A stretch of DNA of 64,000 nucleotides from Pantoea septica (GTDB taxonomy: Bacteria > Pseudomonadota > Gammaproteobacteria > Enterobacterales > Enterobacteriaceae), in assembly GCF_002095575.1 (NCBI RefSeq), contig NZ_MLJJ01000005.1, forward strand, positions 1 to 64,000, in the 5' to 3' direction. Below the pieces are notes generated by a model. The model did no database searches and was not told the DNA's origin. It worked only from the letters and a program-made list of their open reading frames with translations. Below, piece after piece: positions 40,365 through 49,325 of the stretch (position 1 is the first letter of the stretch; the number at the start of each line of letters is the position of its first letter). The position numbers and the translations under genes are program-made.

Positions 40365-41313
40365 ACTGCGGAAACAGACTCCGGTCGGTAATCGCCACCA
40401 CATCCACCTTATTCGGCAGAATTTTCAGCTCGCTGAAGAGATCCGACACCTTCTGCACCTTTTCAATATCTTCGGGCGTGATGGCGCGAATACCGTGGGA
40501 AATGCGTGCGGTGATCTTTTCCGCGTCGGCCGGCGGCAGGCGCGTCAGCTGCGCATACACCTGGTTGTACTCCTCTTTATGGGCCAGCGCCCAGGCGCGC
40601 GCTTTCGCCAGCCGCTGGGCGAAATCGGCGATAGCCGCACGTTTGCCGGGATCGTCCAGCGACTGCTGGGTAGCGGTGACAAACGACAGCGCGGTGGTCA
40701 GCCCTTTGCCGTCGCGCAGCAGCCGCGCGCCGTGCTGCTCGGCGATGCCGAGATAGGGATCGAAGGTCGCCCAGGCGCCAATCTGCCCGGAATTAAAGGC
40801 GGCGCTGGCGTCGGTCGGCAGCACAAAGCGCACCGGCACGCTGTCGCGCGGCACCTGTGCTTCGTCCAGCGCCTCATAGAGCAGATGTTGCGAGATGCTG
40901 CCGCGCGCCGAGGAGACCACGACCTCCTTGCCCGCCAGATCCTTTACGCTGTGCACCGGCGAATCAGCGGGCACGATCAGCCCGTTCGACCCGGCGTCGC
41001 CGACGTTGGTGGCGATGATTTTCAGCGGCACGCCGCCGGACGCCGCCATCAGCACCGGCAGATCGCCCGCGTAAGAGGTATCGACCGCGCCGGCGCGCTG
41101 CGCTTCGAACAGCGGCGCCGCCCCCTGAAAGTTAGCCCAGCGATAGCGCCAGGGCGCATCCTTCAGCACGCCGGAGGCCTCTACCAGCGAACGCAGATTG
41201 CGCGCCTGGTCGCCCAGCACCAGCGTGACCCCGCTGAGATCGGGCGCCGCCTGCGCCATGCCGCTGGCGCTCAGCAGCAGGGCCGCCGCAAATGCTTTAA
41301 GTCTGTTCATCAC
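40363..41313 (-). CDS. Sulfonate/nitrate-type ABC substrate-binding protein (orphan)
   Basis: A 316-residue protein with a signal peptide ending near residue 22 (SGMAQA). The mature fold resembles SsuA/TauA-type binding proteins: GDQARNLRSLVEASGVLKD at the start, [21 protein letters not shown], then AWATFDPYLGIAEQHGARLL. Family members bind aliphatic sulfonates, taurine or similar anions. No permease or ATPase gene accompanies it. It is the second gene of a two-gene unit, 6 nt after a class II aldolase-family gene, suggesting uptake and processing of one substrate. The ligand is unknown. Confidence 0.82.
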   Translation of the reverse strand: MMNRLKAFAAALLLSASGMAQAAPDLSGVTLVLGDQARNLRSLVEASGVLKDAPWRYRWANFQGAAPLFEAQRAGAVDTSYAGDLPVLMAASGGVPLKIIATNVGDAGSNGLIVPADSPVHSVKDLAGKEVVVSSARGSISQHLLYEALDEAQVPRDSVPVRFVLPTDASAAFNSGQIGAWATFDPYLGIAEQHGARLLRDGKGLTTALSFVTATQQSLDDPGKRAAIADFAQRLAKARAWALAHKEEYNQVYAQLTRLPPADAEKITARISHGIRAITPEDIEKVQKVSDLFSELKILPNKVDVVAITDRSLFPQ

Positions 41314-41319
41314 GGCTCC

Positions 41320-42084
41320 TTACAGGGCGTTGCGGTTAAGCTGGCGAATATAGGCATCCCAGTGCAGCTGATACTTTTTGTTGCGAATGCTGGTATCGAA
41401 CGCCTGCGCCGCCTTTTCCGACACCGCGTCCGGCAGAATAATCAGCTCTGCGCCGCCCGACTGCGCGGCCAGCTGCGCCTGGCAGGCGCGCTCGAGATAA
41501 TAGAGGTTATAAAAGGCTTCTTCGATGCTGCCGCCAGCGGTCAGCAGACCATGATTGCGCAGGATCAGCGCGTTCAGGCTGCCGAGATCCTTGACGATGC
41601 GCTGCTGCTCGTCGAGATCGAGCGCGATCCCTTCGTAGTCGTGGTAGCCGACGCGCTGATGAAAACGCGTGCTGTGCTGCGAAATCATCAGCAGCCCGCC
41701 CTTTTGCGCCGACACGCCGATGCCCGCCGCCGTATGGGTATGCAGCACCGCATGCGCATCCGGACGGGCGCGATGAATGGCGCTGTGGATCACGAAACCG
41801 GCCGGGTTGATCCCGAGCCCGGTAGGATCGTCGACGATATTGCCGTCGATATCGATCTTCACCAGGGTTTCCGGCTGGATCTCGTCAAAAGTCTGACCGT
41901 ATGCATTAATCAGGAAGTGCGGCCGATCGCCCGGCACGCGCAGCGAGAAGTGGGTGTAAATATGGTCGGTCCAGCGCAGCTTCGCCGCCAGATGATAGGC
42001 CTGCGTCAGCCTGACGCGCGCCTGCCATTCCGCATCGGAAATACGCTGTTGAAGAGAAGAAGATGCCAGGGTTGCGGTACTCAT
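41320..42084 (-). CDS. Class II aldolase/adducin family protein
   Basis: A 254-residue class II aldolase/adducin domain protein. The metal-binding His pair is in VLHTHTAAG, the first conserved region is WTDHIYTHFSLRVPG, and RNHGLLTAGGS carries a further His. Family members are zinc-dependent aldolases for short phospho-sugars, epimerases, or proteins of unknown function. The following gene encodes a sulfonate-type binding protein, an unusual pairing. I cannot name the substrate. Confidence 0.83.
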   Translation of the reverse strand: MSTATLASSSLQQRISDAEWQARVRLTQAYHLAAKLRWTDHIYTHFSLRVPGDRPHFLINAYGQTFDEIQPETLVKIDIDGNIVDDPTGLGINPAGFVIHSAIHRARPDAHAVLHTHTAAGIGVSAQKGGLLMISQHSTRFHQRVGYHDYEGIALDLDEQQRIVKDLGSLNALILRNHGLLTAGGSIEEAFYNLYYLERACQAQLAAQSGGAELIILPDAVSEKAAQAFDTSIRNKKYQLHWDAYIRQLNRNAL

Positions 42085-42320
42085 AGACGCCTCTTTTTAC
42101 GCTGTTCACTTTGGTGTCACTGTTACACAGCGTTTTCCCCTCAGGGAAATGCCAAAAGCGGCAAAACAATGTCAATAAACGCAAAGTGCAGCCGATACTT
42201 GATCTGCATCACCCGCCAGCCTGAGCAAAACGCTACCCTGCACGCCCTGAGGGCGTGCTATGCTGCGCTGATTAAATTCGCACCTCCTCACAGACGCTTT
42301 AACATTCAGAGGAATTAGCG

Positions 42321-43925
42321 GTGCCGCCGTTAAAACGAAAACGCGACTACGCAAGAATCATTATTATCTTGTCCGGGGTGCTTCCCTTGCTGCTCGGCAT
42401 CCTGTTCACGGCTATTGACGCGCGGCACACCGTCCAGCAGCAGCAGATCAACGCCGCCAATACCCTGCTCTCGCAGGCGGAAAAAATGAGCGACAGCGCC
42501 TGGGATATGATCACCTGGCTACGCCGTTTTCACTACCAGCCCTGCAGCAAATTCGAAGACGAACTACAGCGCGCCGGCAACCTCAACGCCTATTTCCGTG
42601 CTATCGGCAAGCTGGAAGGGGTGAAAATCACCTGCTCCTCGGCCTACGGCATGAATCCCGGCACGTTAAGCGAGATGATGCTGCGTGCGCCGCCGGTTAC
42701 CGGCAAGGCCTGGTGGAGTCTCTCTATTGCCGGCACGGCTGGCGTCCCGCAGCGTCCGGCGGTTATTTTCGTGCGGCAGCTGGCGGATGATGAGGGCTTT
42801 TGGGCGATTATTGACGGCCAGTATTTGATGGACTTTATGAGCGCTATCGGCGAAACGCGCGGCTATCGGTTTAGTATGCGCTTTAGCGACGGCGCGCCGA
42901 TTTCCATGGGCAAGTCGACGCCGCCCCACGCCAGCCTGTTCAGCGCCCAGCTTTATCAGGCGCAATCGCGCCGCTATCCCATCAGCGTAACCATCGAAAC
43001 GCCCGGCGCGGAGATCATGCACGCCTGGCGCCAGGTGACCTTTATTTTCCTGCCGATGACGGCCATCCTCTCTATTCTGCTGATGGTGCTGACCGCCAAC
43101 TGGTTGCAGCGTCGTATCTCCTGGCGCGATGAGATCCGCCGCGCCATTAACGCGCGCCGCTTTTCGGTCTACTACCAGCCGGTTTATAACAACCATACTC
43201 AGACCTGTTCCGGTGCCGAAGCATTGCTGCGCTGGACGCTGCCGAACGGCGACGCGGTTCGGCCCGATATCTTTATCACCGCCGCTGAAGCGGAGGGCAT
43301 GATTGTGCCGCTGACGCGTCATCTGCTCGACCTGATCGCCGAAGATGTTCAGCAGTGGCAGGTCGAGCCGGGCTTTCATATCGGTATCAACGTCGCCGCG
43401 GAGCATCTGCAACATCCAGACTTCGTGGAAGATATGCTTAACTTCGCCGATAGAATTAAGCGAACGTCGCTGCAAATCACCCTGGAACTGACCGAACGCA
43501 GCCTGATTAAAGACGGCGAAGATGTGGCGAGAAAACTCGATCGCCTGCGCGCCGACGGGATGAAGGTGGCGATCGATGATTTCGGCACCGGGCACTGCTC
43601 GCTCAGCTATCTGCAAACTTTCTCGCTGGACTACCTGAAAATAGATCGCGGCTTTATCAACGCCATCGAATCGCTGTCGGGCGAAACGCCGGTGCTGGAT
43701 GCGATTATCGCCCTCAGCCATAAGCTGAAGCTGGAGGTGCTGGGCGAAGGGGTGGAAACAAAAATGCAGTACCTCTACCTGCGCCAGCGCGGCGTGACCT
43801 TTATTCAGGGCTACTATTATGCTTTGCCCCTGAATAACCACGCGTTCATCGCCTGGCTCGCAGAGCATGCGCATCAGCCGATGCACACAGAGGACGCTGA
43901 CGATGCTCAACTGCACCCTTCTTGA
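42321..43925 (+). CDS. CSS-motif/EAL cyclic-di-GMP phosphodiesterase
   Basis: A 534-residue membrane enzyme predicted to hydrolyse cyclic-di-GMP. It starts at GTG 42321 after AGAGGA. Membrane helices lie near 11-31 and 239-260 and enclose a periplasmic CSS-motif domain with Cys75 and C-S-S at 105-107; in related E. coli proteins the Cys pair senses redox. The EAL domain (about 270-520) keeps EALLRW from 300, DDFGTG at 419-424 and KIDRGF from 440, so it is probably active. Its end overlaps the next gene by 23 nt. Confidence 0.9.
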   Translation: MPPLKRKRDYARIIIILSGVLPLLLGILFTAIDARHTVQQQQINAANTLLSQAEKMSDSAWDMITWLRRFHYQPCSKFEDELQRAGNLNAYFRAIGKLEGVKITCSSAYGMNPGTLSEMMLRAPPVTGKAWWSLSIAGTAGVPQRPAVIFVRQLADDEGFWAIIDGQYLMDFMSAIGETRGYRFSMRFSDGAPISMGKSTPPHASLFSAQLYQAQSRRYPISVTIETPGAEIMHAWRQVTFIFLPMTAILSILLMVLTANWLQRRISWRDEIRRAINARRFSVYYQPVYNNHTQTCSGAEALLRWTLPNGDAVRPDIFITAAEAEGMIVPLTRHLLDLIAEDVQQWQVEPGFHIGINVAAEHLQHPDFVEDMLNFADRIKRTSLQITLELTERSLIKDGEDVARKLDRLRADGMKVAIDDFGTGHCSLSYLQTFSLDYLKIDRGFINAIESLSGETPVLDAIIALSHKLKLEVLGEGVETKMQYLYLRQRGVTFIQGYYYALPLNNHAFIAWLAEHAHQPMHTEDADDAQLHPS

Positions 43926-44859
43926 CGACTACCAGAACGTCGCCCTGTCGCTGGCTGACTGGGCGTCACTGCAGCCCGCCGTACAAACCCGATCGCTCCA
44001 TCAGCCTGTCGCCGACGACGACGCGCTGATCGCCGCGCTGGCCGACAGCGATATTATCGTGGCGATGCGCGAGCGCACTCCGCTCACCGCCGCCCGTCTG
44101 GCGCGCCTGCCGCGGCTGAAGCTTATTGTGACCTCCGGCATGCGCAATGCCGCCATCGATCTGGACGCCTGCCGGGCGCGCGGTATCGCGGTATGCGGCA
44201 CCGAGAGCAGCAGCGCGCCGCCGCTGGAGTTGACCTGGGGTTTGCTGCTGGCGCTGGCGCGTCATATCGTGCCGGAGAATCAGGCGCTGCGCAGCGGCGG
44301 CCCCTGGCAGCAGCATCTCGGCATAGGGCTGGAAGGCAAAACTCTGGGGCTGATCGGCCTGGGCAAAATCGGCGGCGGTATGGCGAAAGTGGCGCAGGCG
44401 TTCGGCATGCGGGTTTGTGCCTGGAGCCAAAACCTTACCGCCGAGCGCGCTGCGGCGTGCGGCGCGACGCTGATGCCGTCGCTTCCGGCGCTGCTGGCGG
44501 CGAGCGATATCGTGTCGCTTCATCTGGTGTTAAGCGCGCGCACGCGTCATCTGCTCGACGCCGCCGCGCTGGCGCAGATGAAGCCAGGCGCGCTGCTGGT
44601 AAACACCGCGCGCGCGGGCCTGGTGGATCAACAGGCGATGCTCGCCGCCCTGCGCACCGGCCAGCTGGCGGGTGCCGCGCTGGATGTGTTCGAGGTCGAA
44701 CCGCTGCCTGCCGATCATCCGCTGCGGCAGCTGCCGAACGTGCTGGCCACGCCCCATCTCGGCTATGTCGCCGACAGCAACTACCGGCGCTATTTCACCC
44801 AGGCGGTCGAGGATATCGCCGCCTGGCTGCAGCGCCAGCCGCTGCGATCGCTGCTTTAA
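43903..44859 (+). CDS. D-2-hydroxyacid dehydrogenase family protein
   Basis: A 318-residue NAD(P)-dependent D-isomer-specific 2-hydroxyacid dehydrogenase. I start at 43903 (MLNCTLLDDYQNVA) after AGAGGA; the frame from 43867 lies inside the EAL gene. The Rossmann motif is GLGKIG at 152-157. The catalytic triad is Arg237 (NTAR), Glu266 (DVFEVEPL) and His285 (TPH). Substrates may be glyoxylate, hydroxypyruvate or similar; the sequence does not decide. Overlap with the EAL gene suggests co-translation, though a functional link is not obvious. Confidence 0.87.
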   Translation: MLNCTLLDDYQNVALSLADWASLQPAVQTRSLHQPVADDDALIAALADSDIIVAMRERTPLTAARLARLPRLKLIVTSGMRNAAIDLDACRARGIAVCGTESSSAPPLELTWGLLLALARHIVPENQALRSGGPWQQHLGIGLEGKTLGLIGLGKIGGGMAKVAQAFGMRVCAWSQNLTAERAAACGATLMPSLPALLAASDIVSLHLVLSARTRHLLDAAALAQMKPGALLVNTARAGLVDQQAMLAALRTGQLAGAALDVFEVEPLPADHPLRQLPNVLATPHLGYVADSNYRRYFTQAVEDIAAWLQRQPLRSLL

Positions 44860-44958
44860 AGCCGCCTTCTGACGCCAACACGGGCAGGTTAACCGAAGCG
44901 CCGCCGCGAACTTTTCATCTCTTTGCGCTAAGCGCCGCAAACTTTTGCAAAAATTAGC

Positions 44959-44986
44959 GGCGTTAAGCTGCTTTTTAACGCCTTTT
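44959..44986 (+). terminator. Terminator after the dehydrogenase gene
   Basis: GGCGTTAA (44959-44966) pairs perfectly with TTAACGCC (44975-44982) around an 8-nt loop, followed by TTTT. Confidence 0.7.
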
Positions 44987-45041
44987 CAGGCGGCATTTCA
45001 ATCTGCTATCGTCGGCAAAAAAGGCCACTATCAGACCAAAC

Positions 45042-45110
45042 ATGACAAATATCAGTGAAAAACGGTATACTCTGCCACTTGTCGCAATAATTTCAACACT
45101 AATTATTGCG
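45042..45110 (+). promoter_or_regulatory. proP promoter and leader inverted repeat
   Basis: ATGACA (45042-45047) and TATACT (45066-45071), 18 bp apart, form a good promoter. Starting about 12 bp after the -10, CGCAATAATT (45083-45092) and AATTATTGCG (45101-45110) make a perfect 10-bp inverted repeat. It would lie at the 5' end of the mRNA as a hairpin, or act as an operator. The rest of the 373-bp gap between the dehydrogenase gene and proP shows no gene apart from the terminator at 44959. Confidence 0.6.
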
Positions 45111-45232
45111 CTCTGTAGCCAGTGGAAAATTCTGCCGAACGGCTATGCTTAAATTTTCTCAATGCCGCGGACTGCATCGTTCAACCGGTTCGCGACCTTG
45201 AGGACTTTCATGTGCTATTACAGGGTAAATCT

Positions 45233-46738
45233 ATGAAATTACGTAGGAAGCGTGTCAAACCTATTGGGCTGGATGACGTCACGATTATCGATGACGCCCG
45301 CTTGCGCAAAGCCATTACGGCAGCGTCGCTGGGCAACGCGATGGAGTGGTTTGATTTCGGCGTGTACGGCTTTGTCGCCTATGCGCTGGGTAAAGTCTTT
45401 TTCCCCGACGCGTCACCCGGCGTGCAGATGATTGCGGCGCTCGGTACCTTCTCAGTTCCTTTCCTTATTCGCCCACTGGGCGGCCTCTTCTTCGGTATGC
45501 TGGGCGATAAGTACGGTCGCCAGAAGATTCTCTCCATCACCATTGTGATTATGTCGATCAGTACCTTCTGTATCGGCTTGATCCCCTCCTACGCCTCGAT
45601 TGGCATCTGGGCGCCGATTCTGCTGCTGCTCGCCAAGATGGCGCAGGGCTTCTCGGTGGGCGGCGAGTATACCGGCGCCTCGATCTTCGTCGCCGAATAT
45701 TCGCCCGACCGCAAGCGCGGCTTTATGGGCAGCTGGCTCGACTTCGGCTCTATCGCCGGCTTCGTGCTCGGCGCGGGCATTGTGGTGCTGATCTCGGCGA
45801 TTATCGGCGAAGCGAAATTTATGGAATGGGGCTGGCGCCTGCCGTTCTTCCTTGCGCTGCCGCTCGGCATTATCGGTCTTTACCTGCGCCACGCGCTGGA
45901 AGAGACGCCGGCTTTCCAGCAGCACGTTGAGAAGCTGGAGCAAGGCGACCGCGAAGGTCTACGCGACGGCCCGAAAGTGTCGTTCAAAGAGATCGCCACT
46001 AAGCACTGGAAAAGCCTGCTTGCCTGTATCGGTCTGGTGATCGCCACCAACGTCACCTACTACATGCTGCTGACTTACATGCCGAGCTATCTGTCGCATA
46101 ACCTGCACTACTCGGAAGATCACGGCGTATTAATCATCATCGCCATTATGCTCGGCATGCTGTTCGTACAGCCGGTGATGGGGATGCTCAGCGACCGCTT
46201 CGGCCGTCGTCCGTTCGTAATCATTGGCAGTATTGCCCTGCTGATCTTCGCTATTCCGGCCTTTATGCTGATCAACAGCGGCGTGCTGGGGCTGATTTTC
46301 GCCGGTCTGCTGCTGATGGCGGTGATCCTCAACGCCTTTACCGGCGTGATGGCGTCCTCGCTGCCGGCGATGTTTCCGACGCATATCCGCTACAGCGCGC
46401 TGGCGAGCGCCTTTAACATCTCGGTGCTGATTGCCGGTCTGACCCCGACGCTTGCCGCCTGGCTGGTGGAAACCACCAATAACCTCTATATGCCCGCCTA
46501 CTACCTGATGGTGGTGGCGGTGATCGGTTTGATTACCGGCATCTACATGAAAGAGACGGCGAACAAACCGCTGCGCGGCGCGACGCCTGCCGCATCCGAT
46601 CTCGACGAAGCGCGTGAAATCCTGCAGGAGCATCACGACAACATCGAGCAGAAGATCGAAGATATCGATGAGGAGATCGCCCGTCTTGAGGCGAAGCGTA
46701 AGAATCTGGTGCAGCAGCATCCCGACATCAACGAGTAA
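45233..46738 (+). CDS. proP: Osmoprotectant-proton symporter ProP
   Basis: Major-facilitator symporter taking up proline, glycine betaine and ectoine under osmotic stress. I start at 45233 (MKLRRKRVKPIGLDDVTII), 501 residues (E. coli 500); the frame extends 37 codons into the leader without family similarity. Twelve helices are expected. LGDKYGRQK and FLIRPLGGLFFG mark the sugar-porter-like motif region. The C-terminus (about 455-501) is a heptad-rich coiled coil (EILQEHHDNIEQKIEDIDEE) that tunes osmotic set-point in the E. coli protein. Confidence 0.96.
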   Translation: MKLRRKRVKPIGLDDVTIIDDARLRKAITAASLGNAMEWFDFGVYGFVAYALGKVFFPDASPGVQMIAALGTFSVPFLIRPLGGLFFGMLGDKYGRQKILSITIVIMSISTFCIGLIPSYASIGIWAPILLLLAKMAQGFSVGGEYTGASIFVAEYSPDRKRGFMGSWLDFGSIAGFVLGAGIVVLISAIIGEAKFMEWGWRLPFFLALPLGIIGLYLRHALEETPAFQQHVEKLEQGDREGLRDGPKVSFKEIATKHWKSLLACIGLVIATNVTYYMLLTYMPSYLSHNLHYSEDHGVLIIIAIMLGMLFVQPVMGMLSDRFGRRPFVIIGSIALLIFAIPAFMLINSGVLGLIFAGLLLMAVILNAFTGVMASSLPAMFPTHIRYSALASAFNISVLIAGLTPTLAAWLVETTNNLYMPAYYLMVVAVIGLITGIYMKETANKPLRGATPAASDLDEAREILQEHHDNIEQKIEDIDEEIARLEAKRKNLVQQHPDINE

Positions 46739-46745
46739 TCTGTTT

Positions 46746-46775
46746 AAAGCCCGCCGCTCGGCGGGCTTTTTTTTT
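46746..46775 (+). terminator. Terminator after proP
   Basis: AAAGCCCGCC (46746-46755) pairs with GGCGGGCTTT (46760-46769) around GCTC and runs into a long T-tract. A textbook intrinsic terminator. Confidence 0.92.
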
Positions 46776-46847
46776 ACGCCGCACACAATCTTCATTCTCG
46801 CGCGTTAAAAGGAGTAGACTAGCGCTACTTTTTTCACCTGCGTAAGA

Positions 46848-47831
46848 ATGAATATGTCTGACTTTTCTCTGATCCAGCGTCCAAGAAGGCTGCGCTCCAG
46901 CCCGGCGATGCGTGAACTCTTCCAGGAAACCTCCCTCAGCCTGAACGATCTGGCGCTGCCGATTTTCGTTGAGGAAGGCGTTGACGACTACAAAGCGATT
47001 GAAGCGATGCCGGGCGTGATGCGCATTCCGGAAAAGCGTCTCGCCTATGAGATCGAGCGCATCGCCAAAGCGGGCATCCGCTCGGTGATGACCTTCGGCA
47101 TCTCGCACCACACCGACGCCACCGGCAGCGATGCCTGGAATGAAAATGGCCTGGTGGCGCGCATGTCGCGCATCTGCAAAGAGACGGTGCCGGAAATGAT
47201 CGTCATGTCCGATACCTGCTTCTGCGAATACACCAGCCACGGCCACTGCGGCGTGCTGTGCGATCACGGCGTCGACAACGATGCGACCCTAATCAATCTC
47301 GGCAAACAGGCGGTAGTCGCGGCGGCGGCGGGCGCGGACTTTATCGCGCCGTCGGCGGCGATGGACGGCCAGGTCAAGGCGATCCGCCAGGCGCTGGACG
47401 CGGCGGGCTTTACTCAGACCGCCATCATGTCCTACTCCACCAAGTTCGCCTCCTCCTTCTACGGCCCGTTCCGCGAAGCGGCCGGCACCGCCCTGAAAGG
47501 CGACCGCAAAACCTATCAAATGAATCCGATGAACCGCCGCGAAGCGATTCGCGAGTCGCTGATCGACGCGGCCGAAGGCGCGGATTCGCTGATGGTGAAA
47601 CCGGCCGGCGCCTACCTCGACGTGCTGCGCGAAATCCGCGACCGCACGGAGCTGCCGCTGGCGGCGTACCAGGTCAGCGGCGAATATGCGATGATCAAAT
47701 TCGCCGCTCAGGCGGGCGCGATCGACGAGCGTAACGTCGTGCTGGAAAGCCTGGGTGCGATCAAACGCGCCGGCGCCGACCTGATTTTCAGCTACTTCGC
47801 TCTCGATCTGGCAGAACAGAAAATCCTCTGA
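46848..47831 (+). CDS. hemB: Porphobilinogen synthase (5-aminolevulinate dehydratase)
   Basis: Joins two 5-aminolevulinate molecules to porphobilinogen in heme synthesis. It has 327 residues; a second ATG at 46854 is an equally good start and closer to E. coli. Zinc-binding Cys residues are C124, C126 and C134 ([15 protein letters not shown]). The two Schiff-base lysines are K199 (STKFASS) and K251 (VKPAGAYLD). In E. coli hemB and proP are at other loci, so this pair marks a rearranged or variable segment. Confidence 0.95.
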   Translation: MNMSDFSLIQRPRRLRSSPAMRELFQETSLSLNDLALPIFVEEGVDDYKAIEAMPGVMRIPEKRLAYEIERIAKAGIRSVMTFGISHHTDATGSDAWNENGLVARMSRICKETVPEMIVMSDTCFCEYTSHGHCGVLCDHGVDNDATLINLGKQAVVAAAAGADFIAPSAAMDGQVKAIRQALDAAGFTQTAIMSYSTKFASSFYGPFREAAGTALKGDRKTYQMNPMNRREAIRESLIDAAEGADSLMVKPAGAYLDVLREIRDRTELPLAAYQVSGEYAMIKFAAQAGAIDERNVVLESLGAIKRAGADLIFSYFALDLAEQKIL

Positions 47832-47841
47832 TCGCCGCAGC

Positions 47842-47875
47842 ATCCTGCCGCCGCAACGACGGCAGGATAGCTTTT
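47842..47875 (+). terminator. Terminator after hemB
   Basis: ATCCTGCCG (47842-47850) pairs perfectly with CGGCAGGAT (47860-47868) around a 9-nt loop, followed by AGCTTTT. Confidence 0.75.
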
Positions 47876-47888
47876 AGCCTCTGCGCCG

Positions 47889-48911
47889 TTAGCGCTGTGC
47901 CAACGCCTCGATCAGCGTCTGATTGAATTTGGCCGGCGACTCCATCTGCGGCGCATGCCCCATGCCCGGGAACTCAATCAGGCGCGCGCCGGGAATGCGC
48001 TTCGCCGCTTCTTTGCCCAGCACCTCATAGTGACCCAGCTTCGCTTTCACCTCCGGCGAGGCGATATCGCTGCCGATCGCGGTAGTATCGGCGGTGCCGA
48101 TCATCAGCGTGGTCGGCACGTTCAGATCGCCGAACTCGTAAAATACCGGCTGGGTAAAAATCATGTCGTAGATCAGCGCCGAGTTCCACGCCACCTTCTT
48201 GTGTCCAGGACCGGCGTTCAGGCCCGCCAGCATATCGACCCATTTGTCATACTCCGGCTTCCACTGGCCGCTGTAGTAGGTGTGCTGCTCATACTTTTTG
48301 ATGCCTGCCGCGTCGAGCTTCAGCTCGCGCTGATACCACTGATCCACGCTGCGCCAGGGCGCGCCTTTGGCTTTCCAGTCCTCCAGTCCGATCGGGTTCA
48401 CCAGCACCAGCTGCTGCGTCTCGGCGGGATACATCAGCGCATAGCGCGTGGCGAGCATGCCGCCGGTAGAGTGGCCGACAATCACCGCTTTCTTTATACC
48501 GAGATGCGCCAGCAGCTGATGCGTGTTGTCCGCCAGCTGCTGGAAGCTGTACTGATAATTATCGGGTTTACTGGCGCTGCAAAAGCCGATCTGATCGGGC
48601 GCGACGACGCGATAGCCCGCCTGGCTCAGGGCGCGGATGCTCTCTTCCCAGGTCGCGCCGCAGAAATTCTTGCCGTGCAACAGCACCACGGTCTGACCGT
48701 TGGCGTTGTTTGTCGGTTTCACATCCATATAACCCATGCTGAGCGGCTGCTGCTGAGAGGAAAAGTCAAAGCGCTGAAGCGGGAAAGGATAGTGAAAGCC
48801 TTCCAGATGCTCGCCATAGGTCGTAGCGGCTAAAGCGGGTACCGCGCTAAACAGCGTTATCGAGGCGAGTAAGGCAAGGAGCGGTTTTTTCAGGCCAGAG
48901 GTCGGACGCAT
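47889..48911 (-). CDS. Secreted alpha/beta hydrolase
   Basis: A 340-residue hydrolase with an N-terminal signal peptide (about 1-29, ending PALAA), so probably periplasmic. The nucleophile elbow is GHSTGG with Ser148. The oxyanion segment is LLHGKNFCGATW. The late His lies in GMGHAPQ near residue 314. Such proteins act on esters, lactones or halides; the substrate is unknown. Convergent with hemB. A GGAG ribosome site supports the start at 48911. Confidence 0.85.
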   Translation of the reverse strand: MRPTSGLKKPLLALLASITLFSAVPALAATTYGEHLEGFHYPFPLQRFDFSSQQQPLSMGYMDVKPTNNANGQTVVLLHGKNFCGATWEESIRALSQAGYRVVAPDQIGFCSASKPDNYQYSFQQLADNTHQLLAHLGIKKAVIVGHSTGGMLATRYALMYPAETQQLVLVNPIGLEDWKAKGAPWRSVDQWYQRELKLDAAGIKKYEQHTYYSGQWKPEYDKWVDMLAGLNAGPGHKKVAWNSALIYDMIFTQPVFYEFGDLNVPTTLMIGTADTTAIGSDIASPEVKAKLGHYEVLGKEAAKRIPGARLIEFPGMGHAPQMESPAKFNQTLIEALAQR

Positions 48912-49325
48912 GCGATGATCTCCATAAGAGCAAAAGAGCGGCAGTGTGACACGCGCGCAGCAGGCTCGTATTGTTGCGCTGTGTCATGTTAGTGATTTTT
49001 GTAAAAGAAGCGTAGCGGGCCCTGTATCATTTTTCCTGTCGACCAGCAGCGCAATAGATGCCTGCGCCGATCAATTCGCGCGATAAATATTGCAGAAACT
49101 CTAAATATTTCCGGCGCAGCGAGGGAAAATAAGTTACGTTTATTTATTGCTTTTATTTATTTTTTACAACTAAAAATCAACACCCCGCTCTTTTTGATAA
49201 AAATTCCATATTTCTAGCCTCTTGCAAAAAAATAAACATGCATTTTCTGATACTTCTTTACTCAAGCCAGGCATAGCAAATATTAAAATCCCTACACTAT
49301 GCGGAACTGTTTGATGAGGTGGATT
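48912..49325. promoter_or_regulatory. AT-rich divergent region before the AraC-type gene
   Basis: About 410 bp without a supported gene. The right half (49130-49300) is strongly AT-rich, as is common for H-NS-bound regulator promoters. TACACT (49293-49298) may be the -10 for the AraC-type gene. The left end should hold the hydrolase promoter. No clear operator was found. Confidence 0.4.

Noticed and set aside
40333..42318. 661-codon plus-strand frame across the aldolase and binding-protein genes
   Set aside because: It spans two well-supported minus-strand genes and their gap, and its translation has no recognisable domain.
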